The notes under the pieces: model-generated
The model's database searches: none
Told to the model about the DNA's origin: nothing
The model's input: only the letters and a program-made list of their open reading frames with translations
Made by a program: the position numbers and the translations under genes
NCBI GenBank assembly: GCA_023487095.1
Contig: JAMDEL010000109.1
Span: 1 to 19,292 of the forward strand
DNA length: 19,292 nucleotides
Direction: 5' to 3'
From: Patescibacteria group bacterium
GTDB lineage: Bacteria; Patescibacteriota; Doudnabacteria; UBA920
In this document: positions 6,845-14,238 of the stretch, one piece after another
Numbering within the stretch: position 1 is the stretch's first letter
How the letters are laid out: the number at the start of each line of letters is the position of its first letter

Positions 6845-8053
6845 ATGAAATTTATTTATAAAGCCAAAGATTCGGACGGAAAAATCAGGAGCGGTTTGGT
6901 TATGGCTGCGGACCAGACCCGGGCCGAACAGCTTTTGGCTGACAACAGCCTGACTATCATCTCTCTGGACATCCAGCAGGAGAGCTTGTTGTCCAAAATC
7001 AACCCGTTTGGCAGATCTGTCCCCAACAAGGATATGGTGCTGTTTTCCAGGCAGCTGGCTACGTTGATTTCTGCCCGCGTACCAATCTTGCAGTCCCTAA
7101 GGATTTTACAGGAACAAGTCTCCTCCAAGTATTTAACCGAAATTATCGGTAACTTGATTGCGGCCGTAGAAAACGGGGAGAGCCTGTCTTTGGCCATGTC
7201 GCGCTTTGAAAATGTTTTTGGCAGTGTTTATACCAGCTTAATCAGGTCAGGTGAGGCTTCGGGCAGCCTGGATAAGGCTTTAAACTATTTGGCCGAGCAG
7301 TTGGAAAAAGACTACGAACTGAAATCCAAAGTCAAAAGCGCCATGACCTACCCGGCTTTTGTGGTGGTGGCCCTGCTGATTGTGGGCGTATTGATGTTTA
7401 AGTTCGTCTTGCCTAAGCTTACTTCGGTTCTGGAAGAGCAGGGCGGCGATTTGCCCGCAGTTTCCAAAGGCCTGATTGTCTTTACCCGGTTCTTTGACCA
7501 GTACTGGTGGCTGGTTATTATTGCCATAATCGCAATAATTGTCTCCACCAAGCTTTTTGTCTCCACCAAGCTGGGCCGCTATGAATGGGACAAGCTGAAA
7601 ATTAAACTGCCTTTGGTCGGACCTATTTCCAAGAAGATTTATCTGGCCAGGTTTGCTCGCAATCTTTCAACTTTGGTGGTTGGCGGCATCCCAATTATTA
7701 AGGCTCTGCAGATTGTGGCCGAGGTGGTTAATAACCAGATTTATCGGGACATTCTCTATGATACGGTTTCCCGGGTTACGGCTGGCCAAACCATCAGCGA
7801 GGGTATTTCCCGCTACCCCGATTATTTTCCTGTAATCGTCAGCCAAATGGTGAGGGTGGGCGAACAAACCGCCCAGCTGGACGATATTATGGCCAAGCTC
7901 GCCATTTTTTATGAAAAGGAAGTGGACACTCAAATTTCCACCCTGACCACCCTGCTGGAGCCGCTCATTATGGTGGTTTTGGGTGTGGGTGTCGGCCTTT
8001 TGGTGGCCGGTGTGTTGTTGCCAATTTACAATATGGCCAGCACTGTGGGCTAG
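6845..8053 (+). CDS. pilC: Type IV pilus inner-membrane platform protein PilC
   Basis: PilC is the polytopic platform turned by PilB and PilT and feeds pilins into the growing fibre. The 402-residue protein has two GspF-type cytoplasmic domains (about 65-165 and 265-360), each with the FSRQLATLISARVPI / FARNLSTLVVGGIPI pattern followed by SxxxRxGE (SLIRSGEASG and SQMVRVGEQTAQ). Membrane helices are at about 170-190, 219-238 and 373-394. It is the last gene of the pilM run; the pilin promoter begins 27 bases past its stop and no clear terminator separates them. Confidence 0.96.
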   Translation: MKFIYKAKDSDGKIRSGLVMAADQTRAEQLLADNSLTIISLDIQQESLLSKINPFGRSVPNKDMVLFSRQLATLISARVPILQSLRILQEQVSSKYLTEIIGNLIAAVENGESLSLAMSRFENVFGSVYTSLIRSGEASGSLDKALNYLAEQLEKDYELKSKVKSAMTYPAFVVVALLIVGVLMFKFVLPKLTSVLEEQGGDLPAVSKGLIVFTRFFDQYWWLVIIAIIAIIVSTKLFVSTKLGRYEWDKLKIKLPLVGPISKKIYLARFARNLSTLVVGGIPIIKALQIVAEVVNNQIYRDILYDTVSRVTAGQTISEGISRYPDYFPVIVSQMVRVGEQTAQLDDIMAKLAIFYEKEVDTQISTLTTLLEPLIMVVLGVGVGLLVAGVLLPIYNMASTVG

Positions 8054-8080
8054 TTTTATTCCATTGTTGATAACTGTGGG

Positions 8081-8109
8081 TTGAAAAAATAATCCAGAAA
8101 TGGTATAAT
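8081..8109 (+). promoter_or_regulatory. Strong promoter of the major pilin gene
   Basis: TTGAAA at 8081-8086, a 17-base spacer, then TGG-TATAAT (8101-8109), a perfect extended -10. The predicted start near 8116 gives a leader of about 49 nt containing a 6-bp hairpin (GCTATA 8124-8129 with TATAGC 8135-8140). Strength fits the need for a large excess of pilin over assembly proteins. Confidence 0.8.
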
Positions 8110-8151
8110 ATAAATACCTAACGGCTATAAAATATATAGCGAAAATAGATC

Positions 8152-8159
8152 GGGGGTGA
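8152..8159 (+). promoter_or_regulatory. Ribosome binding site that decides the pilA start
   Basis: GGGGGTGA matches the ideal GGAGGTGA at all but one base and is identical to the box before pilN. A GTG at 8156 lies inside this box, so it cannot be the start served by it. TTG at 8165, 5 bases downstream and in frame, is the better start. Confidence 0.6.
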
Positions 8160-8164
8160 AAACT

Positions 8165-8617
8165 TTGCGAAACAAAAATAAAGGTTTTACTTTGATTGAA
8201 CTTTTAGTGGTTATTGCCATTATTGGTCTTTTGGCCTCTGTGGTTTTGCTGGCTTTGAACTCTGCCCGGCAAAAAGCCAGAGATGCCAAGCGTTTGGCCG
8301 ATGTCAGGCAGTTTGCCTCCGCGTTTGAGCTCTACTTCAATGACAAGAGCTCTTATCCGACTGTGGGATACGGAACAGCAACCGTGCTCAGCACCACTAA
8401 CGCCACGGCCGCAGGCCTGGTTCCTACTTATATTGGTGTAATTCCTGCTGCCCCGACTCCAGCTGATACCCCGTGCAACGACACCAGCAATGCCTATACC
8501 TATTCTGTGCCAGTCGGCAACTCTGTCAGCAGCTATACCCTGACGTTCTGTCTGGGACAGCAGACTGGCGGTTACGGTGCGGGCGGCCACACCATGACCC
8601 AGGCCGGTATTCAGTAG
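8165..8617 (+). CDS. pilA: Major type IV pilin (PilA-like)
   Basis: The structural subunit of the pilus. Starting at TTG 8165 the protein has a 7-residue basic leader MRNKNKG, then FTLIELLVVIAIIGLLA: cleavage after Gly7, Phe as +1 and Glu at +5, the standard substrate of PilD. The hydrophobic helix continues into SARQKARDAKRLADVRQ and a YFNDKSSYPT turn, a form very common in Parcubacteria pilins. The globular domain has one Cys pair (C104 and C129) framing a YTYSVP...YTLTFCL sheet, probably a disulfide. An alternative GTG start at 8156 would add MKT but overlaps the ribosome binding site. It has its own strong promoter and a terminator right after it, so it is probably monocistronic and highly expressed. 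Confidence 0.93.
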   Translation: MRNKNKGFTLIELLVVIAIIGLLASVVLLALNSARQKARDAKRLADVRQFASAFELYFNDKSSYPTVGYGTATVLSTTNATAAGLVPTYIGVIPAAPTPADTPCNDTSNAYTYSVPVGNSVSSYTLTFCLGQQTGGYGAGGHTMTQAGIQ

Positions 8618-8625
8618 TTTTTGTT

Positions 8626-8673
8626 CGGTTATAACCGTATGCCCCAATGGCAAAATTTGCCATTGGGGCATAC
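8626..8673 (+). terminator. Terminator after the major pilin
   Basis: A 15-bp perfect stem (8637-8651 with 8659-8673) closes a 7-base loop AAAATTT. The T tract after it is poor (TAGACTTTT), so it may stabilise the pilin mRNA 3' end and allow some read-through to the next gene. A separate 12-bp palindrome CGGTTATAACCG (8626-8637) abuts the stem and shares one base with it. Confidence 0.65.
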
Positions 8674-8684
8674 TAGACTTTTCC

Positions 8685-9077
8685 ATGCAATTCAGCGATT
8701 TAAAAACCAATCTTTTTAAAACCGTAACAGTCATTATTGTGGCTGTTATTTTCTTATGGTCAACGTCTGCCGGCTGGTCCAAGGGTAAAAATCTGGCTGA
8801 AGCCGAGCAAATAATCGCCAATGCCGATTCCCTGACCAAAGGCTTGGATTTTTTTTACAACGACCAGGACCGCTACCCTACGGCCGTGGAATATGGGAGC
8901 AGCATCATGACAAGCTATTTTAAAGCCTTTCCGCCCCACGATTTTGCGAGCAGCAAATGCGCAGAATCGTACTCCTATAAAAGGAATTCCGCAACCGAGT
9001 ACGTGCTGGGTTTTTGCCTGCCGATTGCTTCGTCCGGCTTTGTACAGGGCTGGAACAGTTCCGTCCAAAACCGGTAG
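8685..9077 (+). CDS. Pilin paralogue without a prepilin cleavage site
   Basis: A 130-residue membrane protein. It has a membrane helix at about residues 12-29 but lacks the G/FTLIE processing site. From residue 36 it follows the major pilin next door: NLAEAEQIIANADSLTKGL corresponds to the pilin DAKRLADVRQ helix, FFYNDQDRYPTA to YFNDKSSYPTV, and CAESYSYKR...YVLGFCLP (C92 and C111) to the pilin Cys-framed YTYSVP...YTLTFCL sheet. It is therefore a pilin-fold domain on an uncleaved anchor. No ribosome binding site is seen before the ATG, which lies 11 bases after the pilin terminator stem. Role unknown: it could be an assembly chaperone, a cap or a decoy subunit. Confidence 0.75.
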   Translation: MQFSDLKTNLFKTVTVIIVAVIFLWSTSAGWSKGKNLAEAEQIIANADSLTKGLDFFYNDQDRYPTAVEYGSSIMTSYFKAFPPHDFASSKCAESYSYKRNSATEYVLGFCLPIASSGFVQGWNSSVQNR

Positions 9078-9104
9078 CACAACCTGATTTTTAAAGTTTT
9101 AGAA

Positions 9105-11108
9105 GTGCCAAATTTTTCCCTTCCCAGGTTGCCATTTAAAGAAGACAAGCTGTTCGGCGTTATGGTGCTGGCCAATTTCACCATACCGCTGTTTTTTTAT
9201 TTTGGGGCGTATGAAAAATTTGAGACTATAAAATTCAGCCTGTTTGTTTTTTTCGCCGGGATGGCTTTAATTGCCTGGGCAACCAGGCCCAGAAGAGCTG
9301 CAATTTCAAAGCCCGGGGCATTTTGGTTTTTGACCGGAGGCCTCTCGTTTATGTTTTTTTTGGCAACATTATTTTCAGAGGATAAAGTAGCCAGCTTGCT
9401 TGGCTCATACCTGAGGTTTACGAACGGGCTGGTATTCTTTTTGGCCTGGATACTCTTGCTCGCGCTGTTTCTTGTTATAGTTTGGGAAAAAGAAAAGCGA
9501 TTATCTATTTATAAGCTACTGTTTCTAGATGCCTTGATTGTTGCTATCATCTCGCTTTTTCAAAGCATGGGCATTGGTTATTATGAGGGGCTGAATATGC
9601 CGGCTTTGGTCCGCGCTCCCGGCCCTCTGGGCAACCCCAATTTTTCTGCCATGTTTATGGCGGCTTGCCTTGGTTTTGCCGTACCTTTGTGGGTTTCTGC
9701 AAAAAAACTTGCTGCCCAATCCTATTATGCTGTTTCTGCCATTGTTATTTTGTGGGCCGTAGTCATACTCTCCAGCCGCGGTGCCTGGTTGGGCTTGGCC
9801 GCGTCTTTGTTTTGTGCATTATCGCTGTCGCTTATTACCCGTTTACCTAAAAAAAATGCCATGTTATGGCTTGTACTCGGAGCGGTTGGCGTAATGTTTT
9901 GGCTGGGGTTTTACCAGTTGACACCGCGTCCCACAACCATCAGTTCCGCGGTTCAACTCACTGATGCCAATGTAAATTCCAGGCTGTCGGTTTGGAAGGT
10001 TTCGGGAAAGGCCATTGCGGAGAGGCCTTTTTTTGGCTATGGACCAGGCAATTTTGTTTTGGCGTATCAGGCACACCGCAGTAGCGGGGAGGCGGCTTTG
10101 GGGATTTTTGACGACCCGCATAATTTATTTGTCCAGCTGGCGGTGGAAGCCGGGATTCCTTCGGTGTTGTTTTTTGCGGGCTTGCTCCTACTGGTCTTTT
10201 GGAACGGGCTGAAACAGTCATTCAAAGAAAAAGATATTTATATGATTTCTGCGGTTTCAGGCCTCGTGGGCCTTTTGGTTGCAGCCTGTTTTAACCCCTT
10301 TTCAGTGCCCAACTACCTGCTCTTGGCTTTTTTTATTGCCGTTTTGGCGGTCAGGCCAAAAGGTGGCTTTGAAAGCGAGTCTCAAACCGGTGTGGAAAAG
10401 CCTGTTTCAAGGCAGTTTCAGAATTTTTCCAAGGTTTTAGCTGCGCTGTTTTGTATTATTGGGATATTATTCATGGCAGGAGAAGTTTGGTTTTTCCAGG
10501 GGCTTAAGGCTTTTAACGAAGGTAATTTTTCCAAAGCCTCAAGGTGTTTTTATTGGACCCAAATTGTAAATCCGTACCAGGAACTTAGCCGCATTTACGG
10601 AGCGGCTGCAGGTATAGGCTTAAAGGTTCCAAGCACGGAAATCCAAAAAAAGATAGAGACTATAGCCCAACTGCACCCGGGGCGTTCAGCGGCTTATGCT
10701 ATTGAATCCAACCTCTACTACTATTGGTATTTTTATGACCGGGAAGAGAGTCATTTGAACGCAGCAATAAGCAGCATGGAAAAAGCGGTTGTTTTGGATC
10801 CGTATTTCGGAAGGCGCTATGGCAGGCTGGGTTATTACTATTTGCTGAAAAACAATTCAGACAAAGCTGTGGAAGAGATGAAGGTTGAGCTTAAAATGGA
10901 ACCAAGCTACCTGCCCGGCTGGATGCTCTTGGCCAAGGTTTATCAGATAAAGGGGGACAGGTCCGGCACAGTTTTAGCTTTAAAACAGGCTTCTGCGCTC
11001 AGGCCCGATCTCGTGGATTTGAAAAACCTGGCTAAAGCCGCTGAAAATCTGGACGATATCAGGCGTTTAATTATTCCCGGCGGCATTTCGCCCGCAATCT
11101 TGGAGTAA
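9105..11108 (+). CDS. O-antigen ligase/PglL-like membrane glycosyltransferase with C-terminal TPRs
   Basis: The 667-residue protein has about a dozen hydrophobic segments up to residue 460, then a soluble TPR region (about 470-650; for example MEKAVVLDPYFGRRYGRLGY then AVEEMKVELKMEPSYLPGW). Wzy_C/WaaL-family hallmarks are visible: SSRGAWLG (223-230), GYGPGNF (311-317), and DDPHNLFVQLAVEAGIP with His339 in the large outer loop. Family members move lipid-linked sugars to lipid A-core or to protein; TPR-tailed members include pilin O-oligosaccharyltransferases. Lying between pilin genes and 4 bases upstream of pilD, it is a good candidate for pilin glycosylation, but polymer synthesis or ligation cannot be excluded. 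The start is GTG without a clear ribosome binding site; an ATG at 9162 is an alternative. Confidence 0.8.
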   Translation: MPNFSLPRLPFKEDKLFGVMVLANFTIPLFFYFGAYEKFETIKFSLFVFFAGMALIAWATRPRRAAISKPGAFWFLTGGLSFMFFLATLFSEDKVASLLGSYLRFTNGLVFFLAWILLLALFLVIVWEKEKRLSIYKLLFLDALIVAIISLFQSMGIGYYEGLNMPALVRAPGPLGNPNFSAMFMAACLGFAVPLWVSAKKLAAQSYYAVSAIVILWAVVILSSRGAWLGLAASLFCALSLSLITRLPKKNAMLWLVLGAVGVMFWLGFYQLTPRPTTISSAVQLTDANVNSRLSVWKVSGKAIAERPFFGYGPGNFVLAYQAHRSSGEAALGIFDDPHNLFVQLAVEAGIPSVLFFAGLLLLVFWNGLKQSFKEKDIYMISAVSGLVGLLVAACFNPFSVPNYLLLAFFIAVLAVRPKGGFESESQTGVEKPVSRQFQNFSKVLAALFCIIGILFMAGEVWFFQGLKAFNEGNFSKASRCFYWTQIVNPYQELSRIYGAAAGIGLKVPSTEIQKKIETIAQLHPGRSAAYAIESNLYYYWYFYDREESHLNAAISSMEKAVVLDPYFGRRYGRLGYYYLLKNNSDKAVEEMKVELKMEPSYLPGWMLLAKVYQIKGDRSGTVLALKQASALRPDLVDLKNLAKAAENLDDIRRLIIPGGISPAILE

Positions 11109-11112
11109 ACTC

Positions 11113-11907
11113 ATGGAGTATTTTTTAGTATTTTATTTTGGGTGCATTATTGGCAGCTTTCTGAATGTTGTAATTTTGAGGCTGCCCAAGGAAGAAGGTT
11201 TAAATGGCCGCTCGTACTGCTTTAGTTGCGGGCATGCGCTTTCCTGGGTGGATTTGTTCCCGTTATTTAGCTATTTGTGCCTTTTTGGCAAGTGCCGCTA
11301 CTGCAAGAAAACTTTTTCCCCGCGGTATTTTTTGATTGAGCTGGTTACCGGGCTGTTGTTTTTGGCTGCTTTTATTTTTTTAAAGCCCGACAGCCTTTTG
11401 GGTTATTTGGCGCTCTTAAAATACGCCATTGCCCTTTCAGCCCTGGTTGTGGTTTTTATGGTGGATTTGGAGCACCTGTTAATTTTTGACAATGTTTTGC
11501 TTGCCGCAGGCTTGCCGGTTTTGGCCATAAATGTTTTGACTGACTACATGGGCAGGTACAGTTTTTTGAGCCTGTCCGGGCAAACCATGGGCGGTTTGTT
11601 TGCGGGCGGTTTGTTTGCGGGCATATTCTTTTTGCTCTGGCTGGTTTCTAAAGGGGCTTGGATTGGTTTTGGGGATGTGAAATTGATGCTGGTTTTGGGG
11701 CTTGTTCTCGGCTGGCCAGTAACAGCCGCGGCTTGGCTGCTGGCCTATTTTTTAGGCACGGCCTTTGCCTTGCCCTTGCTCGTGCTTGGTAAAAAACACC
11801 TTTCCAGCCGGCTGCCTTTTGGTTGCTTTTTATCCGTAGCCGCAGCGCTTTGTCTGTTTTATGGCCAACAGCTCATTGCTTGGTACCTACGCTACGTGGG
11901 TTTTTAA
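11113..11907 (+). CDS. pilD: Prepilin peptidase / N-methyltransferase PilD
   Basis: PilD cleaves the leader after the conserved Gly of prepilins and methylates the new N-terminus. The 264-residue protein shows the N-terminal GSFLNVVILRLP signature, a zinc-type cysteine tetrad C36xxC39 and C61xxC64 (methylase-associated domain), then several membrane helices with the catalytic aspartates D118 (MVDLEHLLIFD) and D188 (the GxGDxK motif GFGDVK, 185-190). All its expected substrates are neighbours: PilA and the four minor pilins. An exact 15-bp in-frame tandem duplication repeats GGLFA in one helix. ATG is 4 bases past the previous stop. Confidence 0.95.
   Translation: MEYFLVFYFGCIIGSFLNVVILRLPKEEGLNGRSYCFSCGHALSWVDLFPLFSYLCLFGKCRYCKKTFSPRYFLIELVTGLLFLAAFIFLKPDSLLGYLALLKYAIALSALVVVFMVDLEHLLIFDNVLLAAGLPVLAINVLTDYMGRYSFLSLSGQTMGGLFAGGLFAGIFFLLWLVSKGAWIGFGDVKLMLVLGLVLGWPVTAAAWLLAYFLGTAFALPLLVLGKKHLSSRLPFGCFLSVAAALCLFYGQQLIAWYLRYVGF
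11589..11618 (+). repeat. 15-bp in-frame tandem duplication inside pilD
   Basis: GGGCGGTTTGTTTGC occurs twice in a row (11589-11603 and 11604-11618), duplicating the residues GGLFA in a membrane helix upstream of the second catalytic Asp. Confidence 0.9.
11885..11905 (+). terminator. Weak terminator overlapping the end of pilD
   Basis: ACCTAC (11885-11890) can pair with GTGGGT (11896-11901), with one G:T pair, over a 5-base loop, followed by a T run (11901-11905) that overlaps the TAA stop. Short but correctly shaped, and it sits right before a new promoter. Confidence 0.4.
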
Positions 11908-11911
11908 AAAG

Positions 11912-11940
11912 TTGTCTTTTTTTGATTTTTAAAGCATAAT
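11912..11940 (+). promoter_or_regulatory. Promoter of the minor-pilin operon
   Basis: TTGTCT at 11912-11917, a 17-base spacer, then CATAAT at 11935-11940. The predicted start near 11947 leaves about 19 nt before the ATG at 11966. Both boxes deviate from consensus, fitting lower expression than the major pilin. Confidence 0.5.
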
Positions 11941-11965
11941 AATAGCAAAAGTACTAATAGCTGGC

Positions 11966-12640
11966 ATGGAAACAAAAAGCAAAAAAAAGCAGCCAAATCC
12001 AGGTTTTACCCTGATTGAACTCCTGGTGGTGGTGGCCATTATGGGCAGTTTGGTTGGTTTTATGATTATTAACCTAGGCCAGCAGAGGGGTGCCCGCAAT
12101 CTGAAAATTGCGCAGAACCAGCTGGTTACGGATTTGCGTAAAATCCAAAGTTATACTTTGTCTTCACGCGTTTTGCCAAACGGTCAGCCCGTGCAGTATT
12201 ATTTGATGAAATTTGACCTTAGCAAGCCTGACCAGTACAGCATTCAGGGTATTTATGATAAGGAAAATACCACCAATGGACGACTCAAGCACGTGGAAGT
12301 GGTTCATCTGCCCCAGGAAGTCACTTTTGACCCCCTGTCTCCCGTTGTAACATCTAATCCGGCCTTAAACGGCAACACAAAGAATTGTTTTTTGATAGCT
12401 TTTAAAGCGCCTTTTGCCAGGGTTTTAGTCAATAGGGGCTGTGATCAGGTGGCGCCGGTCGGTGATCCGTATTTGATTGACAACACAGACGACTATTCTA
12501 AAATCGTAAATTTTTACAGTGACACCGGCGTAACCAGTAACAGTTCCGTGGTCGTGTTAAAGCTTAAGGAAGCCAGGACAGGCACGACCAAAACAGTAAC
12601 CATACAGGCGGTAAACGGTTTAATAACTTTTGAGCAATAG
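11966..12640 (+). CDS. Minor pilin, GspH/FimT-like
   Basis: A 224-residue type II/IV minor pilin. The leader METKSKKKQPNPG ends in Gly13, then FTLIELLVVVAIMGSLVGFMI with Glu at +5: a standard PilD substrate. After the helix, GQQRGARNLKIAQNQLVTDLRKIQSYTLSSR is the usual GspH/FimT amphipathic segment, followed by a beta-rich domain with two cysteines (NCFLIAF and RGCDQV). It opens a four-gene cassette in the H-I-J-K order used by GspHIJK and FimT-PilV-PilW-PilX, whose products form the tip complex that starts the fibre. The next gene begins 3 bases after its stop. Confidence 0.88.
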   Translation: METKSKKKQPNPGFTLIELLVVVAIMGSLVGFMIINLGQQRGARNLKIAQNQLVTDLRKIQSYTLSSRVLPNGQPVQYYLMKFDLSKPDQYSIQGIYDKENTTNGRLKHVEVVHLPQEVTFDPLSPVVTSNPALNGNTKNCFLIAFKAPFARVLVNRGCDQVAPVGDPYLIDNTDDYSKIVNFYSDTGVTSNSSVVVLKLKEARTGTTKTVTIQAVNGLITFEQ

Positions 12641-12643
12641 CCC

Positions 12644-13453
12644 ATGCGTCATCTCCCTCAAATTTATAAAAATCAAGACGGCCAAACTTTGGTGGAAACT
12701 GTGGCAGCTGTGTTTATTTTGGCCATGGGTATTAGTTCCGCGCTCGGGTTGGCGGTTTATGCCAATTCCACCTCAACTAATATTACCAAGCAAATCATTG
12801 CCACGGGGCTGGCCCGGGAGGGCGTGGAAGCCGTGAAAAGCATGCGCGATACCAATTGGCTGAAACAGACCACTATTGACCAGGACTGCTATAACTTTAC
12901 TGCTCCGACTGCCACCACTACCGCAGCAAGTTGTCCAGGGGGTACCAATACCAAAACTTGTTGTTACAAGCATTGGCTTAACGCCCTGAGTTGTCCGGCA
13001 GGTACCACTAAGCTGGACGGGTATTGCATAGATCCCAATCCGCCCAACCAACCCGGCCATAAAGTTTATCGGCTTAAATCGGATTTGAATTCCAATAACA
13101 GGCAGTGGATTTTGGAAGAGTCGCCTACGTCGCCCTATAATTTATACCAGTATCAGCCCAGCACTTGGGATGACCCTTTGGCTTTTGTGGGGTTATACCA
13201 GCATACTCCGGCTCCTGGCTATGCCCTTTCCGATTATTCCAGGGAGATCCTGCTTTTAACGGACAGTTCTCAGGATGCCAGCCAGAACAACAGCGCCCCG
13301 CCCTTTAACCAGCCCGATATTGGACCCCAATTGGAAATCGTCTCCAGGGTCTGGTGGACTGACAAGAAGTGCCCGTCAAGTGCGGATTGGCCGGGCATAG
13401 GCAGATGCTCTATAGAGATACGGGAATTTTTAACCAATTGGAAGAATTATTAA
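12644..13453 (+). CDS. Minor pilin, GspI/PilV-like, with a Gln+1 cleavage site
   Basis: A 269-residue minor pilin. Its leader MRHLPQIYKNQDG is followed by QTLVETVAAVFILAMGI: Gly at -1, Gln instead of Phe or Met at +1, and Glu kept at +5. The helix runs into GLAREGVEAVKSMRDTNW, the pattern of GspI/PilV proteins. The exported domain is cysteine-rich (SCPGG, TCCYK, SCPAG, YCID, KKCPSS, GRCSIE), suggesting several disulfides. It sits 3 bases after the H-type gene and 18 before the J-type gene. In T2SS and T4P, the I subunit is at the core of the I-J-K tip. Confidence 0.85.
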   Translation: MRHLPQIYKNQDGQTLVETVAAVFILAMGISSALGLAVYANSTSTNITKQIIATGLAREGVEAVKSMRDTNWLKQTTIDQDCYNFTAPTATTTAASCPGGTNTKTCCYKHWLNALSCPAGTTKLDGYCIDPNPPNQPGHKVYRLKSDLNSNNRQWILEESPTSPYNLYQYQPSTWDDPLAFVGLYQHTPAPGYALSDYSREILLLTDSSQDASQNNSAPPFNQPDIGPQLEIVSRVWWTDKKCPSSADWPGIGRCSIEIREFLTNWKNY

Positions 13454-13471
13454 ACAGCGGATTTAAGTAGG

Positions 13472-14227
13472 ATGCATTTGAAAAATAAAAAATCCAACAG
13501 CGCCGGTTTTACCCTTATGGAAATTGTGGTTTCCACCACGATTTTTGCCTTTGTTTCGGTGGCCATGATGACCATGTTCAATTACACGCTTAAAATCAAC
13601 CGCCGGAGTGAAGCGCTCCGTCAGGCGACCCAGGGTATGCGGAACTTTGTAGAATATTTGGTCAAAGAAATTAGGAACGGAGAAGTTGATTATGGAATCG
13701 TTAATGGCAATTATGTGGTTAACAGTCAGCCTCCCGGGACAGACTGGCCTGCAGGCTACTGCGGCTTTACAGCCACGCCCCCTTTAACCCAGAGGGCATG
13801 CGCGGGGGGCGGAACTTGTTTTTCCAGCCTTTATCCTGCACGGAGCAACAAGCTGGCTTTTATCAACAACGACGGTGAGCGTAAGTGTGTTTTTTACGGA
13901 GGCAACGGTTCCGATACCGCGCCCCAGCCGGATAATGTTTTCAGCGCCACAAACGGTACCATAGTCCAGGAATTGGGCAGCAGTGTCAACTCAAGACAGG
14001 TTTTAAACCCGCCCAATTTTAAAGTAGATAATCTCATGTTTATAGTCAGGCCGACCTGCGACCCCATGGCCAAGTGCATTGACTACAACGATAGCTATCC
14101 GAAAATCCAACCTAGTATACAAATAATGATCCGTTTTACGGCCATGCTGCCTACGGGGGAGAAGGTCACCATAAATTACCAGACAGCGGTTTCCATAAAC
14201 AAATACAACTACCCAAACCAAAATTAA
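13472..14227 (+). CDS. Minor pilin, GspJ/PilW-like
   Basis: A 251-residue minor pilin. The leader MHLKNKKSNSAG ends in Gly12 before FTLMEIVVSTTIFAFVSVAMM with Glu at +5. The following RRSEALRQATQGMRNFVEYLVKEIRNG segment is characteristic of PilW/GspJ proteins, and the beta-rich domain carries several cysteines (GYCGF, RACAGGGTC, RKCVFYG, TCDPMAKC). The ATG at 13472 is crowded by its TAGG ribosome binding site; an in-frame TTG at 13478 with better spacing is an alternative start. Third gene of the H-I-J-K cassette. Confidence 0.87.
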   Translation: MHLKNKKSNSAGFTLMEIVVSTTIFAFVSVAMMTMFNYTLKINRRSEALRQATQGMRNFVEYLVKEIRNGEVDYGIVNGNYVVNSQPPGTDWPAGYCGFTATPPLTQRACAGGGTCFSSLYPARSNKLAFINNDGERKCVFYGGNGSDTAPQPDNVFSATNGTIVQELGSSVNSRQVLNPPNFKVDNLMFIVRPTCDPMAKCIDYNDSYPKIQPSIQIMIRFTAMLPTGEKVTINYQTAVSINKYNYPNQN

Positions 14228-14238
14228 ACACATAATTT

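Noticed and set aside
8204..8839. 211-codon minus-strand frame opposite pilA
   Set aside because: It runs across the pilin, its terminator and the start of the paralogue, all clearly coding or functional on the plus strand.
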